NCBI GenBank assembly: GCA_963696405.1
Contig: CAVOJY010000007.1
Span: 186,001 to 250,000, forward strand
Direction of reading: 5' to 3'
Origin: CAVOJY01 sp963696405
GTDB taxonomy: Bacteria; Chloroflexota; Limnocylindria; Limnocylindrales; CSP1-4
DNA: 64,000 nt
Each line of letters begins with the position of its first letter. Positions within the stretch are counted from its first letter, which is position 1. Positions 27,084-35,643 of the stretch are shown here, one piece after another. Below the pieces are notes generated by a model. It saw only the letters and a program-made list of their open reading frames with translations, searched no databases and was not told where the DNA came from. Both the position numbers and the translations under genes were made by a program.

Positions 27084-27128
27084 GTCAAGGGGTGGTATGA
27101 GCCGCTCGAATGCGGCTGTCAAGGGGTG
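27084..27128. repeat. 11-bp direct repeat flanking a hairpin
   Basis: GTCAAGGGGTG occurs at 27084-27094 and 27118-27128. Between them AGCCGC and GCGGCT form a 6-bp stem with a 6-nt loop. The element lies between the VOC gene and the membrane-protein gene, both on the minus strand. Its role is unknown; a mobile-element footprint or an operator pair is possible. Confidence 0.5.
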
Positions 27129-27179
27129 ACATCGCCGGTGCCTCTCTGTGCCAATGTGCCCGCGCGTGGCGCGACCAGG

Positions 27180-27665
27180 TCAGGAAGCGGTACTCCCGTA
27201 CGCCTCGCGGAGCTTCGCGACGTCAAGCTTCTGCATCTGGAGCATCGCCTGCATGGCGCGGGCGGCGCCCTCGGGGTCGGGGCCACCGAGCAGCTCGCCC
27301 ATCTCCCGCGGGACGACCTGCCACGAGAGCCCGAAGCGGTCCTTCAGCCAGCCACACATGCTGTGCTCCCCTCCCCCCTCCACCAGCGCATCCCAGTACC
27401 GGTCAACCTCGGCCTGGTCCTCGCAGTCGATCTGGAAGGACACCGCCTCGGTGAAGGGGAACTGCGGCCCGCCGTTCACGCCGATGAACGGCTGGCCAGA
27501 CAGCGTGAAGAAGACGAGGAGGACCTCGCCGGCAGACGTGCTGGGATTGTCGGCCGGTGACCGCGATACGTTGTCGACTCGGCTGTCGGGGAAGAGCGAG
27601 GTGTAGAACTTGGCGGCCTCTTCGGCCTGGCCATCGAACCACAGGCAGGGCGTGATCTTCGACAT
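27180..27665 (-). CDS. VOC-superfamily protein, PhnB-like
   Basis: A 161-residue glyoxalase/bleomycin-resistance fold protein of the PhnB-like (3-demethylubiquinone methyltransferase-like) subgroup. It opens KITPCLWFDGQAEEAAKFYT with the FPDSRV turn. The second beta-alpha module contains VDRYWDALVEGGGEHSMCGW and LKDRFGLSWQVVPREM. Substrate unknown; the annotation should stay at family level. It stands alone in the accessory stretch. Confidence 0.88.
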   Translation of the reverse strand: MSKITPCLWFDGQAEEAAKFYTSLFPDSRVDNVSRSPADNPSTSAGEVLLVFFTLSGQPFIGVNGGPQFPFTEAVSFQIDCEDQAEVDRYWDALVEGGGEHSMCGWLKDRFGLSWQVVPREMGELLGGPDPEGAARAMQAMLQMQKLDVAKLREAYGSTAS

Positions 27666-27744
27666 GGTTTGGACCCCCAGCTGATGGAAGCGCCGTAGCC
27701 TACCAGATCATCTGACGACCGGGCCATGTCTCACGCGTAATACA

Positions 27745-27990
27745 ATGCCGTCCATGGCAGAGGTGACGGTCAGGGAACTCCGCAACCACGGTGGGGACGT
27801 CGTCGACCGTGTCGCCGCCGGCGAGCGCCTGATCGTGACCCGGGCAGGGAGACCGGTTGCCGAGCTTCGCCCACTACCTGGGGTCGCCCTCACGGCGGCG
27901 GTCCTCCTGGGGCGGTGGAGACGCTTGCCCGCTGTCGAAGGCGCTTCTCTTCGCGCGGATCTCGACGCGACGCTCGACCCCCGGCTGTGA
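27745..27990 (+). CDS. Phd/YefM-family antitoxin
   Basis: 81 residues; the N-terminal DNA-binding part is EVTVRELRNHGGDVVDRVAA, followed by GERLIVTRAGRPVAELRPL, typical of Phd/YefM. The C-terminal toxin-binding tail is short. ATG 27745 is the first start; ATG 27754 (MAEVTVREL) fits the family better, and a TAATAC -10-like box at 27738-27743 would make it nearly leaderless. The stop overlaps the toxin start (GTGA). Confidence 0.85.
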   Translation: MPSMAEVTVRELRNHGGDVVDRVAAGERLIVTRAGRPVAELRPLPGVALTAAVLLGRWRRLPAVEGASLRADLDATLDPRL

Positions 27991-28418
27991 CCGCTGCCCG
28001 ATCCGGTCTCCTCGACACCAGCACGGTGATCCTGCTGTCGCGCTTGCTCGACGCGTCATCTCTGCCCGAACATCCCCTCATCTCCGTGGTCACCCTCGCC
28101 GAGCTCGCGGTCGGCCCGCTCGTGGCGCAGGATGAGGCCGAGAGAGCCGCCCGCCAGGCGCACCTCCAGCAGGCCGAGGCCGACTTTGATCCCCTCCCCT
28201 TCGACGCGGCAGCGGCCCGAGCGTTCGGTCAGGTGGCGGCGTCCCTCCGCCGGTCTGGCCGGAAGTCACCCGCCCGTGCGTACGACGCGATGATCGCGGC
28301 CATTGCGATCGCCAATGGGCTCCCGCTCTACACGTGCAACGCCGACGATTTCGCGGGCATCGGCGGCTTGGAAGTTGTGGGGGTTCCCCACCTCGACGTT
28401 GCGGCGCGGCAAGCCTGA
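27987..28418 (+). CDS. VapC-type PIN-domain toxin
   Basis: 143 residues from the GTG that overlaps the antitoxin stop. PIN-domain acidic residues are visible: LLDTSTVILL (first Asp), VTLAELAVG (Glu), RAYDAMIAAIAI (Asp) and TCNADDFAG (Asp). Members are ribonucleases that cut tRNA or rRNA when the antitoxin is lost. With the preceding Phd-like gene it forms a complete type II module; translation is coupled through the overlap. Confidence 0.88.
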   Translation: MTAARSGLLDTSTVILLSRLLDASSLPEHPLISVVTLAELAVGPLVAQDEAERAARQAHLQQAEADFDPLPFDAAAARAFGQVAASLRRSGRKSPARAYDAMIAAIAIANGLPLYTCNADDFAGIGGLEVVGVPHLDVAARQA

Positions 28419-28446
28419 GGGCACTGCCGACCGATCTCCCTTCGGC

Positions 28447-29322
28447 TCAGGCGCCCGTCTTCTTCGGCGCGCGCTTCGCCGCAGAGGCCTTGCTGGCCGC
28501 CTCGATCTCGCGGGCGTTGGCCCGGTACTCCGGGTAGCGAACGACGGCTTCGGCCACGTACGCGCCGACGCCGGTTGGGTCAACCGAATCGCCTGTACCG
28601 AAGTCCCAGGTCATCAGCACGGAGCTGCCGGGGCGCAGAACGCGGCGGGGATCGGCGAGGAGGACGCCGAAGAGAAACCGCAGGGCGACGCCTGGCTTCG
28701 GATGCGCGTCGATCGCGCAGACCCAGTGCCGCCAGTCTCCGCGCAGCGCGAACATGAGCATCCGGTACTTGATGGCCACCTCGAGGTCCGGGTGGGCGCC
28801 GAGTACCGCGGCGTGGAGCGCGGTGACGAGCGGCGCACGCCCCGGGTTGACGCTGGCGAGGTAGGTCTCGAGCGGGCTGGCGGGCTCGCGCACGGATGCA
28901 GCCTTCCTCACGATGCGTCGGTCTCGGGCGCCCAGGTGGAAATCGAGGCCGACACTGCGCTCGAGGACCCAGCGGCGCTCGCGCGTGATCAGGCCCTCGG
29001 CGTCGAGGTCGAAGGTCAGGAAGCCCCGCTGGCGGAACCGCTCGGCAGTCCGGCGAACCGTGTGGGCGCCGTGCCACGACGCGAGGACCGTGTCTCCGAC
29101 GACCCACGAGCGTTCGATGTCAAGCTCGACGTGCGTGCGGGTGGCGGCGAGGTTGTTCCAGCGGGCGCGGATCTCAAGAAGGCCGGCACGGGGTGGCTCG
29201 AAGGGGTCGTCCCGGAGATCGGCGTCCTCGCCGTACAGGGAGACGGCGAGATCGACGTCAAGTCCTTCGAGGGCTCGTTTGTACGCGTCGAGGAGGTCCT
29301 GGGCCTGTGGCTGGGTCACCAT
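28447..29322 (-). CDS. NTF2-like domain fused to a DUF1801/YdhG domain
   Basis: The N-terminal part (about residues 1-115) is a SnoaL/NTF2-like fold: DLLDAYKRALEGLDVDLAVS, LYGEDADLRDDPFEPPR, ERFRQRGFLTFDLDAEGLI. The C-terminal part (about 145-270) matches DUF1801: PLETYLASVNPGRAPLVTAL, HPDLEVAIKYRMLMFALRGD, GVALRFLFGVLL. A Lys/Ala-rich tail ends the 291 residues. The ATG overlaps the end of the Mur ligase gene. A small-molecule role is likely but not assignable. Confidence 0.75.
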   Translation of the reverse strand: MVTQPQAQDLLDAYKRALEGLDVDLAVSLYGEDADLRDDPFEPPRAGLLEIRARWNNLAATRTHVELDIERSWVVGDTVLASWHGAHTVRRTAERFRQRGFLTFDLDAEGLITRERRWVLERSVGLDFHLGARDRRIVRKAASVREPASPLETYLASVNPGRAPLVTALHAAVLGAHPDLEVAIKYRMLMFALRGDWRHWVCAIDAHPKPGVALRFLFGVLLADPRRVLRPGSSVLMTWDFGTGDSVDPTGVGAYVAEAVVRYPEYRANAREIEAASKASAAKRAPKKTGA

Positions 29323-30947
29323 GCGATCGTGCTCGTGAGCAGGTCGACGAGGCGCTCGGCGATACGGTACGAGTGACCGCCGCCCATTACGAGGACGACG
29401 TCGCCGGGGACGACCCGGGCGGCCAGGTAGCTCGCGGTGGCGACCACATCACCGGGAGCGGCTGCGCTGGGCAGGCCACGCTCGCGGACGGCCGCAGCGA
29501 GCCCCTCGGCGGAGGCGATGGACGTGTCGGGATCGCGCCCGGGCCAGATGTCGGCGATCACCACTTCGTCGGCGGCTGAAGCGAGCACGTCGGCGAAACG
29601 ATCCAGGAGCGCCGCCGTGCGGTGGTACGTCAGGGGCTCGTAGACGGCCCAGACGCGCCGGCCGGGGTAGCGCTGCCGGACGGCGGCGAGCGTGGCCGCG
29701 ATGGCCGTGGGGTGGTGCGCGTAGTCGTCGAGCACTGCGACGCCCCGGGGTTCGCCCTTCAGTTCGAGGCGGCGGCCGACGCCCCGGAAGGCCTCGAGGC
29801 CACGCACGACATCGGCGGTCGGGACGCCCAGCAGCAGCGCCGCGGCCGCGACGCACAGGGCGTTCTGCACGACATGGAGTCCGGGGAGGGCGAGGCGAGC
29901 GATGAGAGGCTCCTGCCCGGCACCGGACGCACCGGGGGCGAGCCCGGACACCACGATCTCGATCGTCGTTCCGGAGACGTCCGCGCTGAGGACCCGGGCC
30001 GCTGCGCCACGGGCAGGTCCCCGGGCGGTGCGGAACTGCGCCGCGAGCCCGACAGAGGCACGCGCAAGGTCGCGGTCGTCCGCTGCTTCAGCGTCTGCCA
30101 GGGCGACGGCGACGATATCGCCATCCCAGTCGGCCAGGCGCCTCGCGACCGCCGCAGCCCCCGGATCCCCGACGTTGATCACCAGGGTGGGCGGCGGCTC
30201 CCCTCCCCCGGCTGCCCGGCGGATCCAGGATTCGAATGCCCGCAGGACGGCGTCCTCATCAGCGAAGACATCGGGGTGGTCCCACTCGGCGTTCAGCAGC
30301 ACCGCGACCGATGGGCGATACGGGTCGAAGTTGCCTGCGTACTCGTCGGCCTCGACCACGAACTCAGGTCCCTCCCCCCACCGCGCCGTGCCCGGGAAGC
30401 CGCCCGTCACGGCGGCTGGCATGAGGGCGCCGACGAAAGCGCCGGGGTCTCTTCCCGCGCCGACGAGCAGCGCGGTGAGCCACCCCGCGCTGGAGGATTT
30501 CCCGTGGGTCCCGGCCACGGCCACCAGGCGGGCGCCCGACGTCGCGGCCGCGTCGGCCACGACCTGCTGCCAGGGCTCGGCGGGCACGCCGAGCGCACGG
30601 GCGGCGGCAAGCTCCGGGTGGTCGGGGGCGATCGCGGTCAGCGCCTTCGTGACGGCGAGCCGATCGACCAGGGGCGTGCGTCCGTCGGCCGTGACGTGCG
30701 CCGCGTCGTGAGCAGGTGCCACCGCGATGCCCAGCGCCTCGAGCGGCGGCGTGTAGGGCGAGGGGGTCCCGGGATCGCACGCGGTGACAGCCGCGCCCGC
30801 GCGGGCGGCGAGGTAGGCGGCCGCGGAGGCACCGGCGCCCGCCGCACCCAGGACGTGGATTCGTTCGCCGGGGATGATCGATCTGGCCTGCCGGGCCGCG
30901 GCCAGCCCGCGCCCGACATCCCCGGCGGTGCGGATGGGACGGTTCAC
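29316..30947 (-). CDS. murC: Mur ligase (MurC/Mpl-type)
   Basis: ATP-dependent ligase that adds an amino acid or peptide to a UDP-MurNAc-type substrate in wall synthesis. The N-terminal nucleotide fold reads RIHVLGAAGAGASAAAYLAA. The P-loop is VAVAGTHGKSSSAGWLTALL, and the central domain has EADEYAGNFDPYRPSVAVLL and WDHPDVF. The C-terminal domain has LDDYAHHPTAIAATLAAVRQ. The GTG at 30947 overlaps the cinA stop (GTGA). EADEY followed by a YRP segment is closer to Mpl than to textbook MurC (EADES), so the exact substrate is uncertain. It is outside any dcw cluster. Confidence 0.85.
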   Translation of the reverse strand: MNRPIRTAGDVGRGLAAARQARSIIPGERIHVLGAAGAGASAAAYLAARAGAAVTACDPGTPSPYTPPLEALGIAVAPAHDAAHVTADGRTPLVDRLAVTKALTAIAPDHPELAAARALGVPAEPWQQVVADAAATSGARLVAVAGTHGKSSSAGWLTALLVGAGRDPGAFVGALMPAAVTGGFPGTARWGEGPEFVVEADEYAGNFDPYRPSVAVLLNAEWDHPDVFADEDAVLRAFESWIRRAAGGGEPPPTLVINVGDPGAAAVARRLADWDGDIVAVALADAEAADDRDLARASVGLAAQFRTARGPARGAAARVLSADVSGTTIEIVVSGLAPGASGAGQEPLIARLALPGLHVVQNALCVAAAALLLGVPTADVVRGLEAFRGVGRRLELKGEPRGVAVLDDYAHHPTAIAATLAAVRQRYPGRRVWAVYEPLTYHRTAALLDRFADVLASAADEVVIADIWPGRDPDTSIASAEGLAAAVRERGLPSAAAPGDVVATASYLAARVVPGDVVLVMGGGHSYRIAERLVDLLTSTIAW

Positions 30948-31460
30948 CTCGCACCCCCGTCCGCCCCGCCGGCGAGCCGGTCGAGGAGGAGCATGAGCGC
31001 CGCCTCGGCGCTGGCGAGCTTGTTCTCGTGGCGATCTCCGCGCCAGAGGAACCGTCGGACTTCGTGGCCGGTGTCGTCTGCGAGCGCCACGTACGTCAGG
31101 CCCACCGGCTTGGCCTCCGACCCGCCTCCCGGGCCGGCGATGCCCGTCACCGCCAACGGCCACGTCTGCGTCCAGGCGCGCGCGGATGCCCTCGGCCATG
31201 GCGACCGCGACCTGGGCGGAGACCGCGCCGTGGGCCTCGAGTGTCTCGCGGGGGACGCCGGCCGCCGTGACCTTCGCCTCGTTCGCGTAGCAGACGACCC
31301 CGCCCGAGAAGTACTCGCTCGACCCCGGAACCTCGGTCAGCAGGTGGGCGAGGAGCCCGCCGGTGCACGACTCGGCGGTCGCCAGGGTCCATCCAGAAGC
31401 GAGAAAGCGGTCCTGGACCTGCCGCGCGAGGTCGACGAGCGGCTCGTCGGCGGACGCCAC
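30944..31460 (-). CDS. cinA: CinA C-terminal family protein (nicotinamide-nucleotide amidase), frameshifted as sequenced
   Basis: The stand-alone C-terminal domain of CinA, which deamidates NMN in pyridine-nucleotide recycling. TLATAESCTGGLLAHLLTEV carries the catalytic Ser region; SSEYFSGGVVCYANEAK and, in the next frame, AVTGIAGPGGGSEAKPVG follow. The frame breaks at about 31155: DADVAV should continue AVTGIAGP, and one extra T explains this. Uncorrected, the frame reads straight into the Mur ligase and mimics a fusion. The start is GTG at 31460. Confidence 0.85.
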
Positions 31461-31472
31461 GCCTGCCCTCCC

Positions 31473-33170
31473 CTACTCCCTGGTCGTCTTCTTCGGCGCA
31501 GCCGGGGGCGCAAAGAGCCAGGTCCCCGCCTCACCCACCTTGCCGAGCGTCCCGACCGGCTCGCCGTTCACGGTGAAGGAGGTCGCCCCCGCGGAGTCGG
31601 TGCGGATCTCGACGGACTTGCGCGCGTTGAACTCGAGGGTGGTGCCGGCGGGCAGGGTCTGGCCGCCCTCGCCGAACTCCGGGTCGAGCTTCCCGTCGGC
31701 CCACACCTTGATCCAGGCTTTCGTGCCCTTCACCTCCACGACGAGGCTGACCCCGGTGTAGGAGACCGTGATGGCCCGCGTTTCCGTGGTGGTCTTCTCC
31801 TCGTCGCCGGTGGCCCGGATGGTCAGCGTCCAGCGTCCCGGGGCGAGCGGATACGAGTCCGAGAACGCGCCGTCCGGGCCGACCTTGATCGACTTGGCGC
31901 GCGGCTTGGCGGGCGTCTCGGGCGGTGCACTGCCGGGCGCCGGCGTCACGGCCGGCCCGGTGTACTTCGCGGAGACCGTCACCGAGACACCCGTCGTCGT
32001 GCCCTGGATGGGGACAGCTCCGTTCTCGAACTCGGCATCCTTGTTCGGGCTTGTCACGGTCAGCGTCGGAGCCTGGCTCACCGGGATGGGCACGCTGATG
32101 ATGAGGCTGACCGGCGGCGAGTCCTTCGCCGTGACAGGGTCCGTGGCGGTGATCGTGAAGTCGTTGCGCCCCTTGTTGAGGGCGACCTCCTTCTGCCAGT
32201 CGCCGGAGCTGTCGGCGCTCACGCGCACGGGCTGGCCGCCGGGCCCCCGGATCGTGATCGTGGCCCCGGGATCGCTCGTGCCGACCAGGACGGTGCGGTC
32301 GACGCCGGGCATCTCGGCGACGAGGGTCAGCGGCTCGGTCACAACGAGCGTGGGTGGCCGCGAGAACCGGAAGAGCTGGAGGACGATGAACCCGGCGAAG
32401 GCGAGCACGGCGATGACCAGGATCGCGCCCACCACGAGACCGGGTGTGAGGGTGAAGCCCGATCGCGGGGCCTCGAGCGACCTCGGCACGATCGCCACGC
32501 GCTCCGTGCGACCTGCACGGTGTTCGCGGTGGTACTGCGCGAGCACGACGTCGGGATCCAGGCCGAGGTAGGAGGCGTAGTTGCGCAGGAACCCCTTCGT
32601 GTAGACGGCGCCCGGCAGTTCGGCATAGTCACCGCGCTCGAGGGCCGCCAGGTACCGGGCCCTGATCTTCGTGTCGCGCTCGGCCCGGTAGAGGTCCACG
32701 CCCTTCCGCTCGCGGGCCGTGAGCAGGAGGTCGCCAAGGGTCACCGCTGCCGCGTCCGTGCTGGTGGGCGGCCGGGCGCGCCCGAGCGAGCGGGCGGAGA
32801 AGGCGCGGGTACCGAGGCGAGAACGCTCCCGCGAGGCCGGCGTCGTCGCTGCGGCCGGCTCGCCCGCAGCTTCTGAGTCGCTTCCCGGTGCACCGGGGCC
32901 CCCCGGGTCCGCCGCATCGGCAGGCGGCGTCCACGATGCGCTATTCGGTGCAGTGGCTCCCCGGGCGCCCGCGTCGTCCCCGTTGGCCGCGCTGGTGCGT
33001 CCACGGCCATCGGGATCGTCGGCCTCCGACGTGAACCCTGCGCCCGAGAACCGCCACGGCGTGCGCCATCCGGATCGACCCTCGTCGGGGCTGGGCACGG
33101 CCGGCGCCGGGGCGTCCTCGGGGTGCTGATCGCCTGGCGGTCGCGGGTCGCGCGGGTCGGTTCGCGGCAT
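31473..33170 (-). CDS. RodZ-like HTH membrane protein with Ig-like inserts
   Basis: 565 residues. Residues 1-140 are Pro/Ala/Asp-rich. Residues 143-212 are the RodZ HTH_25 domain (LGDLLLTARERKGVDLYRAE, GAVYTKGFLRNYASYLGLDP). Residues 244-267 are a transmembrane helix. Two beta-sandwich Ig-like segments follow (about 272-360 with GATITIRGPGGQPVRVSAD, and 366-470). Residues 473-553 match the RodZ C-terminal DUF4115. RodZ links MreB to the envelope; here the extracellular region is much enlarged. It starts 4 bp after the ftsK stop. Confidence 0.82.
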   Translation of the reverse strand: MPRTDPRDPRPPGDQHPEDAPAPAVPSPDEGRSGWRTPWRFSGAGFTSEADDPDGRGRTSAANGDDAGARGATAPNSASWTPPADAADPGGPGAPGSDSEAAGEPAAATTPASRERSRLGTRAFSARSLGRARPPTSTDAAAVTLGDLLLTARERKGVDLYRAERDTKIRARYLAALERGDYAELPGAVYTKGFLRNYASYLGLDPDVVLAQYHREHRAGRTERVAIVPRSLEAPRSGFTLTPGLVVGAILVIAVLAFAGFIVLQLFRFSRPPTLVVTEPLTLVAEMPGVDRTVLVGTSDPGATITIRGPGGQPVRVSADSSGDWQKEVALNKGRNDFTITATDPVTAKDSPPVSLIISVPIPVSQAPTLTVTSPNKDAEFENGAVPIQGTTTGVSVTVSAKYTGPAVTPAPGSAPPETPAKPRAKSIKVGPDGAFSDSYPLAPGRWTLTIRATGDEEKTTTETRAITVSYTGVSLVVEVKGTKAWIKVWADGKLDPEFGEGGQTLPAGTTLEFNARKSVEIRTDSAGATSFTVNGEPVGTLGKVGEAGTWLFAPPAAPKKTTRE

Positions 33171-33174
33171 GCGG

Positions 33175-35640
33175 TCAGTCGTCGACGTCGTCGAGGCTGC
33201 GGATCCAGTTGTCCGGACCGTACACGATGCGCGGGACGGCCGGGTTCCTGGGGTCCTGCGGTCCAACGACGCCGCATCGCTCGAGCTCGTCCATGATCCG
33301 CGTGGCCCGGTTGAACCCGATCTTCAGCTTCGTCTGGAGCATGGACGTGCTGGCCCGTCCGGTCGTGGTGACGAGTTCGGCGGCCTGCTGGGTCATCTCG
33401 TCCTCGGAGAAGGCGGCCATCCAGCCGAAGCGGCCGCCGCCCTCAGCCTCGCCCTCGCGAGCGGCGAGCACTTCGGGATCGTATTGCGGCTCGGGCGCCT
33501 GCGCCTTCCAGTGGTCGGTCACCGCGAGCACCTCGCGATCGCTCACGAAGACGCCCTGCAAGCGCACCGGCCGCGGCAGGTCGGCCGGCTGGTAGAGCAT
33601 GTCTCCGCGACCGATGAGGTCCTCCGCCCCGGGAGCGTCGAGGACGGTGCGGCTGTCCACGTTCGACGCCATCGCGAAGGCGATCCGCGACGGGACGTTG
33701 GCCTTGATGAGCCCGGTGACGACGTTCACGCTGGGGCGCTGGGTGGCGAGGACCAGGTGGACCCCGACGGCCCGTGCCTTCTGGGCGAGCCTGACGATGG
33801 GGTCCTCGACCTTGCGGCCCTCGCGCATCATGAGGTCCGCGAGCTCGTCGATGATGATGACGATGTACGGGAGCCGCTCTTCCGGGGCCACCCGGGGGCT
33901 CGCGTTGTAGGCGGTGATGTTCCGCTCGGTCCTGGAGGCGAGCGCCTTGTATCGCTCCTCCATCTGGTGGACCGCCCAGTTGAGGGCGGCCTTGGCATCA
34001 CCCGGCTCGATGATGACGTTGGTGAGGAGGTGCGGGAGTCCGTCGTAGGCGGAGAGCTCGACGCGCTTCAGGTCAACGAGGATGAGGCGGACCTCGTCGG
34101 GCCGTGCCCGCATGAGGAGGCTCGTGATCAGCGCGTTCACGCACACGCTCTTGCCCGACCCGGTGGCGCCGGCGATGAGCAGATGCGGCATCTTCGCCAG
34201 GTCCACCGCGTAGGCCGTGCCCGAAACATCCCGGCCGAGGGCGAACGTCAGCCGGCTCGTCGCGTCGGTCATGCGGGCATCGTCCCAGAGCCCGCGCAGG
34301 CCCACGACCTCTGCGGCGTGGTTGGGGATCTCGATCCCCACGACATCCTTGCCGGGGATGGGGGCCTCGATGCGGATGCTTCGCGCGGCGAGCGCCATGG
34401 CGAGATCGTCGGCCAGGGCCTCGATCCGCGAGAGCTTGACCCGGACGTCCGGGCGCACCTCGTACTGCGTCACCACGGGGCCCACGTTCGTGCCGGTGAC
34501 CGTGGCCGGGATCTGGAAGCTCCGGAGTTTCTCCTCGATGATCCGGACGTTGCGCTCGTGGTCGATGAGCACCGCGCCGTTGCCGCGCTGCGGCAGGTCG
34601 AGGAGCTCGGCGCCCGGAAACACCCACGGGCGCTCGTGGAGCGGCACCGGGGAGTCCTCGGCGGCGAGGAGGCGTTCCGCCGGCAATCCCGGCTCGCGGC
34701 CCGCGGCGTCGTCGATAGTGATGGACCCGTCAGGGCCAAGCGCCCCGGCCGCGCCCGCGGCGACGGCCGCACCCGCGACACCGGTGAGGGCGGCCCCGGC
34801 CGCGCCCACGGCCCCGGCGGCACCCGCGGCGACGGCCGCGGTGCCCCCTGCTCCCGGAGCACCTCCGCCGACGGCACCGGCGCGTTCGCCTGACCACACG
34901 GTCTGGCTCATCGGCAGCGGGCTCGGGACCGGAGGTGGAAGGGCGGGTTGGGATCCGGTCTCTCCGGGTCGCTCGGCCCGCCCGGCTCCGGTCCTGCCGG
35001 GCGCCCGGCCGCTACTCGCAGCAGCACCTGTCGGCGCCGCGGCAGCCTCCCCGTCATCGCCGCCGGTGGTCAGGGCGCCCGCGATGACCCGCCCGGGGGC
35101 GGTCACCGACGACAGGAGCCCGCGCACCGTGAGGTTGAACAGCATCACGACACCCGCCAGCACCATGCCGAGGAGGACGACGAACGCACCGGGCGGGCTC
35201 AGGAGATCCGACAGGTAGCCGGACAGCTGTGCGCCCAGCCAGCCGCCTCCCTCGCGGAGCGCCTCCTCGGTGGTGCCCTGGCCCCACACCAGGTGGATGA
35301 GGCCGAGTCCCCCGAGGAACGCGATCAGACCGCCGAGCGCCGTGACACCCCACCCCGAGCCGGTGTTCGGGGCGCGCTCCACGAAGACGCCCGCGAGCAG
35401 CAGGAGGACCGGGAGCAGCCAGGCGCCCTGCCCGAACGCCGGGCGCAGCACGTCGGAAACGTACCGGTTCAGGATGCCCTGGCCGGGCAGGGCAAGCGCG
35501 ATGAGCGTGACGGCCCCCAGGACGAGGAGGACGATGCCCAGGAGCGAGCGTGCGAGCTGCGGCGACAGCGACGAGACGCCCCGCCCGCGACGGGCGGTCG
35601 ACGTGCCCCGGGAGACGGTCGTGCGCCGCGGCTTCGTCAC
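33175..35640 (-). CDS. ftsK: DNA translocase FtsK/SpoIIIE
   Basis: Septal DNA pump for chromosome segregation, 821 residues. Four to five membrane helices lie in residues about 28-190. A low-complexity linker (about 195-325) includes an Ala/Gly/Val stretch with internal repeats. The motor has GAELLDLPQRGNGAVLIDH, HLLIAGATGSGKSVCVNALI (Walker A) and LPYIVIIIDELADLMM (Walker B). A gamma winged helix (STSMLQTKLKIGFNRATRI) ends the protein and would read KOPS-like sites. It starts 3 nt after rnj, from a GTG. Confidence 0.95.
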   Translation of the reverse strand: MTKPRRTTVSRGTSTARRGRGVSSLSPQLARSLLGIVLLVLGAVTLIALALPGQGILNRYVSDVLRPAFGQGAWLLPVLLLLAGVFVERAPNTGSGWGVTALGGLIAFLGGLGLIHLVWGQGTTEEALREGGGWLGAQLSGYLSDLLSPPGAFVVLLGMVLAGVVMLFNLTVRGLLSSVTAPGRVIAGALTTGGDDGEAAAAPTGAAASSGRAPGRTGAGRAERPGETGSQPALPPPVPSPLPMSQTVWSGERAGAVGGGAPGAGGTAAVAAGAAGAVGAAGAALTGVAGAAVAAGAAGALGPDGSITIDDAAGREPGLPAERLLAAEDSPVPLHERPWVFPGAELLDLPQRGNGAVLIDHERNVRIIEEKLRSFQIPATVTGTNVGPVVTQYEVRPDVRVKLSRIEALADDLAMALAARSIRIEAPIPGKDVVGIEIPNHAAEVVGLRGLWDDARMTDATSRLTFALGRDVSGTAYAVDLAKMPHLLIAGATGSGKSVCVNALITSLLMRARPDEVRLILVDLKRVELSAYDGLPHLLTNVIIEPGDAKAALNWAVHQMEERYKALASRTERNITAYNASPRVAPEERLPYIVIIIDELADLMMREGRKVEDPIVRLAQKARAVGVHLVLATQRPSVNVVTGLIKANVPSRIAFAMASNVDSRTVLDAPGAEDLIGRGDMLYQPADLPRPVRLQGVFVSDREVLAVTDHWKAQAPEPQYDPEVLAAREGEAEGGGRFGWMAAFSEDEMTQQAAELVTTTGRASTSMLQTKLKIGFNRATRIMDELERCGVVGPQDPRNPAVPRIVYGPDNWIRSLDDVDD

Positions 35641-35643
35641 GCC

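Noticed and set aside
29316..31460. Continuous 714-codon frame joining CinA and a Mur ligase
   Set aside because: The CinA half loses its conserved sequence at 31155 and becomes Arg/Gly-rich. The next frame restores AVTGIAGP and a stop that overlaps a GTG start of the ligase. The fusion is an indel artefact.
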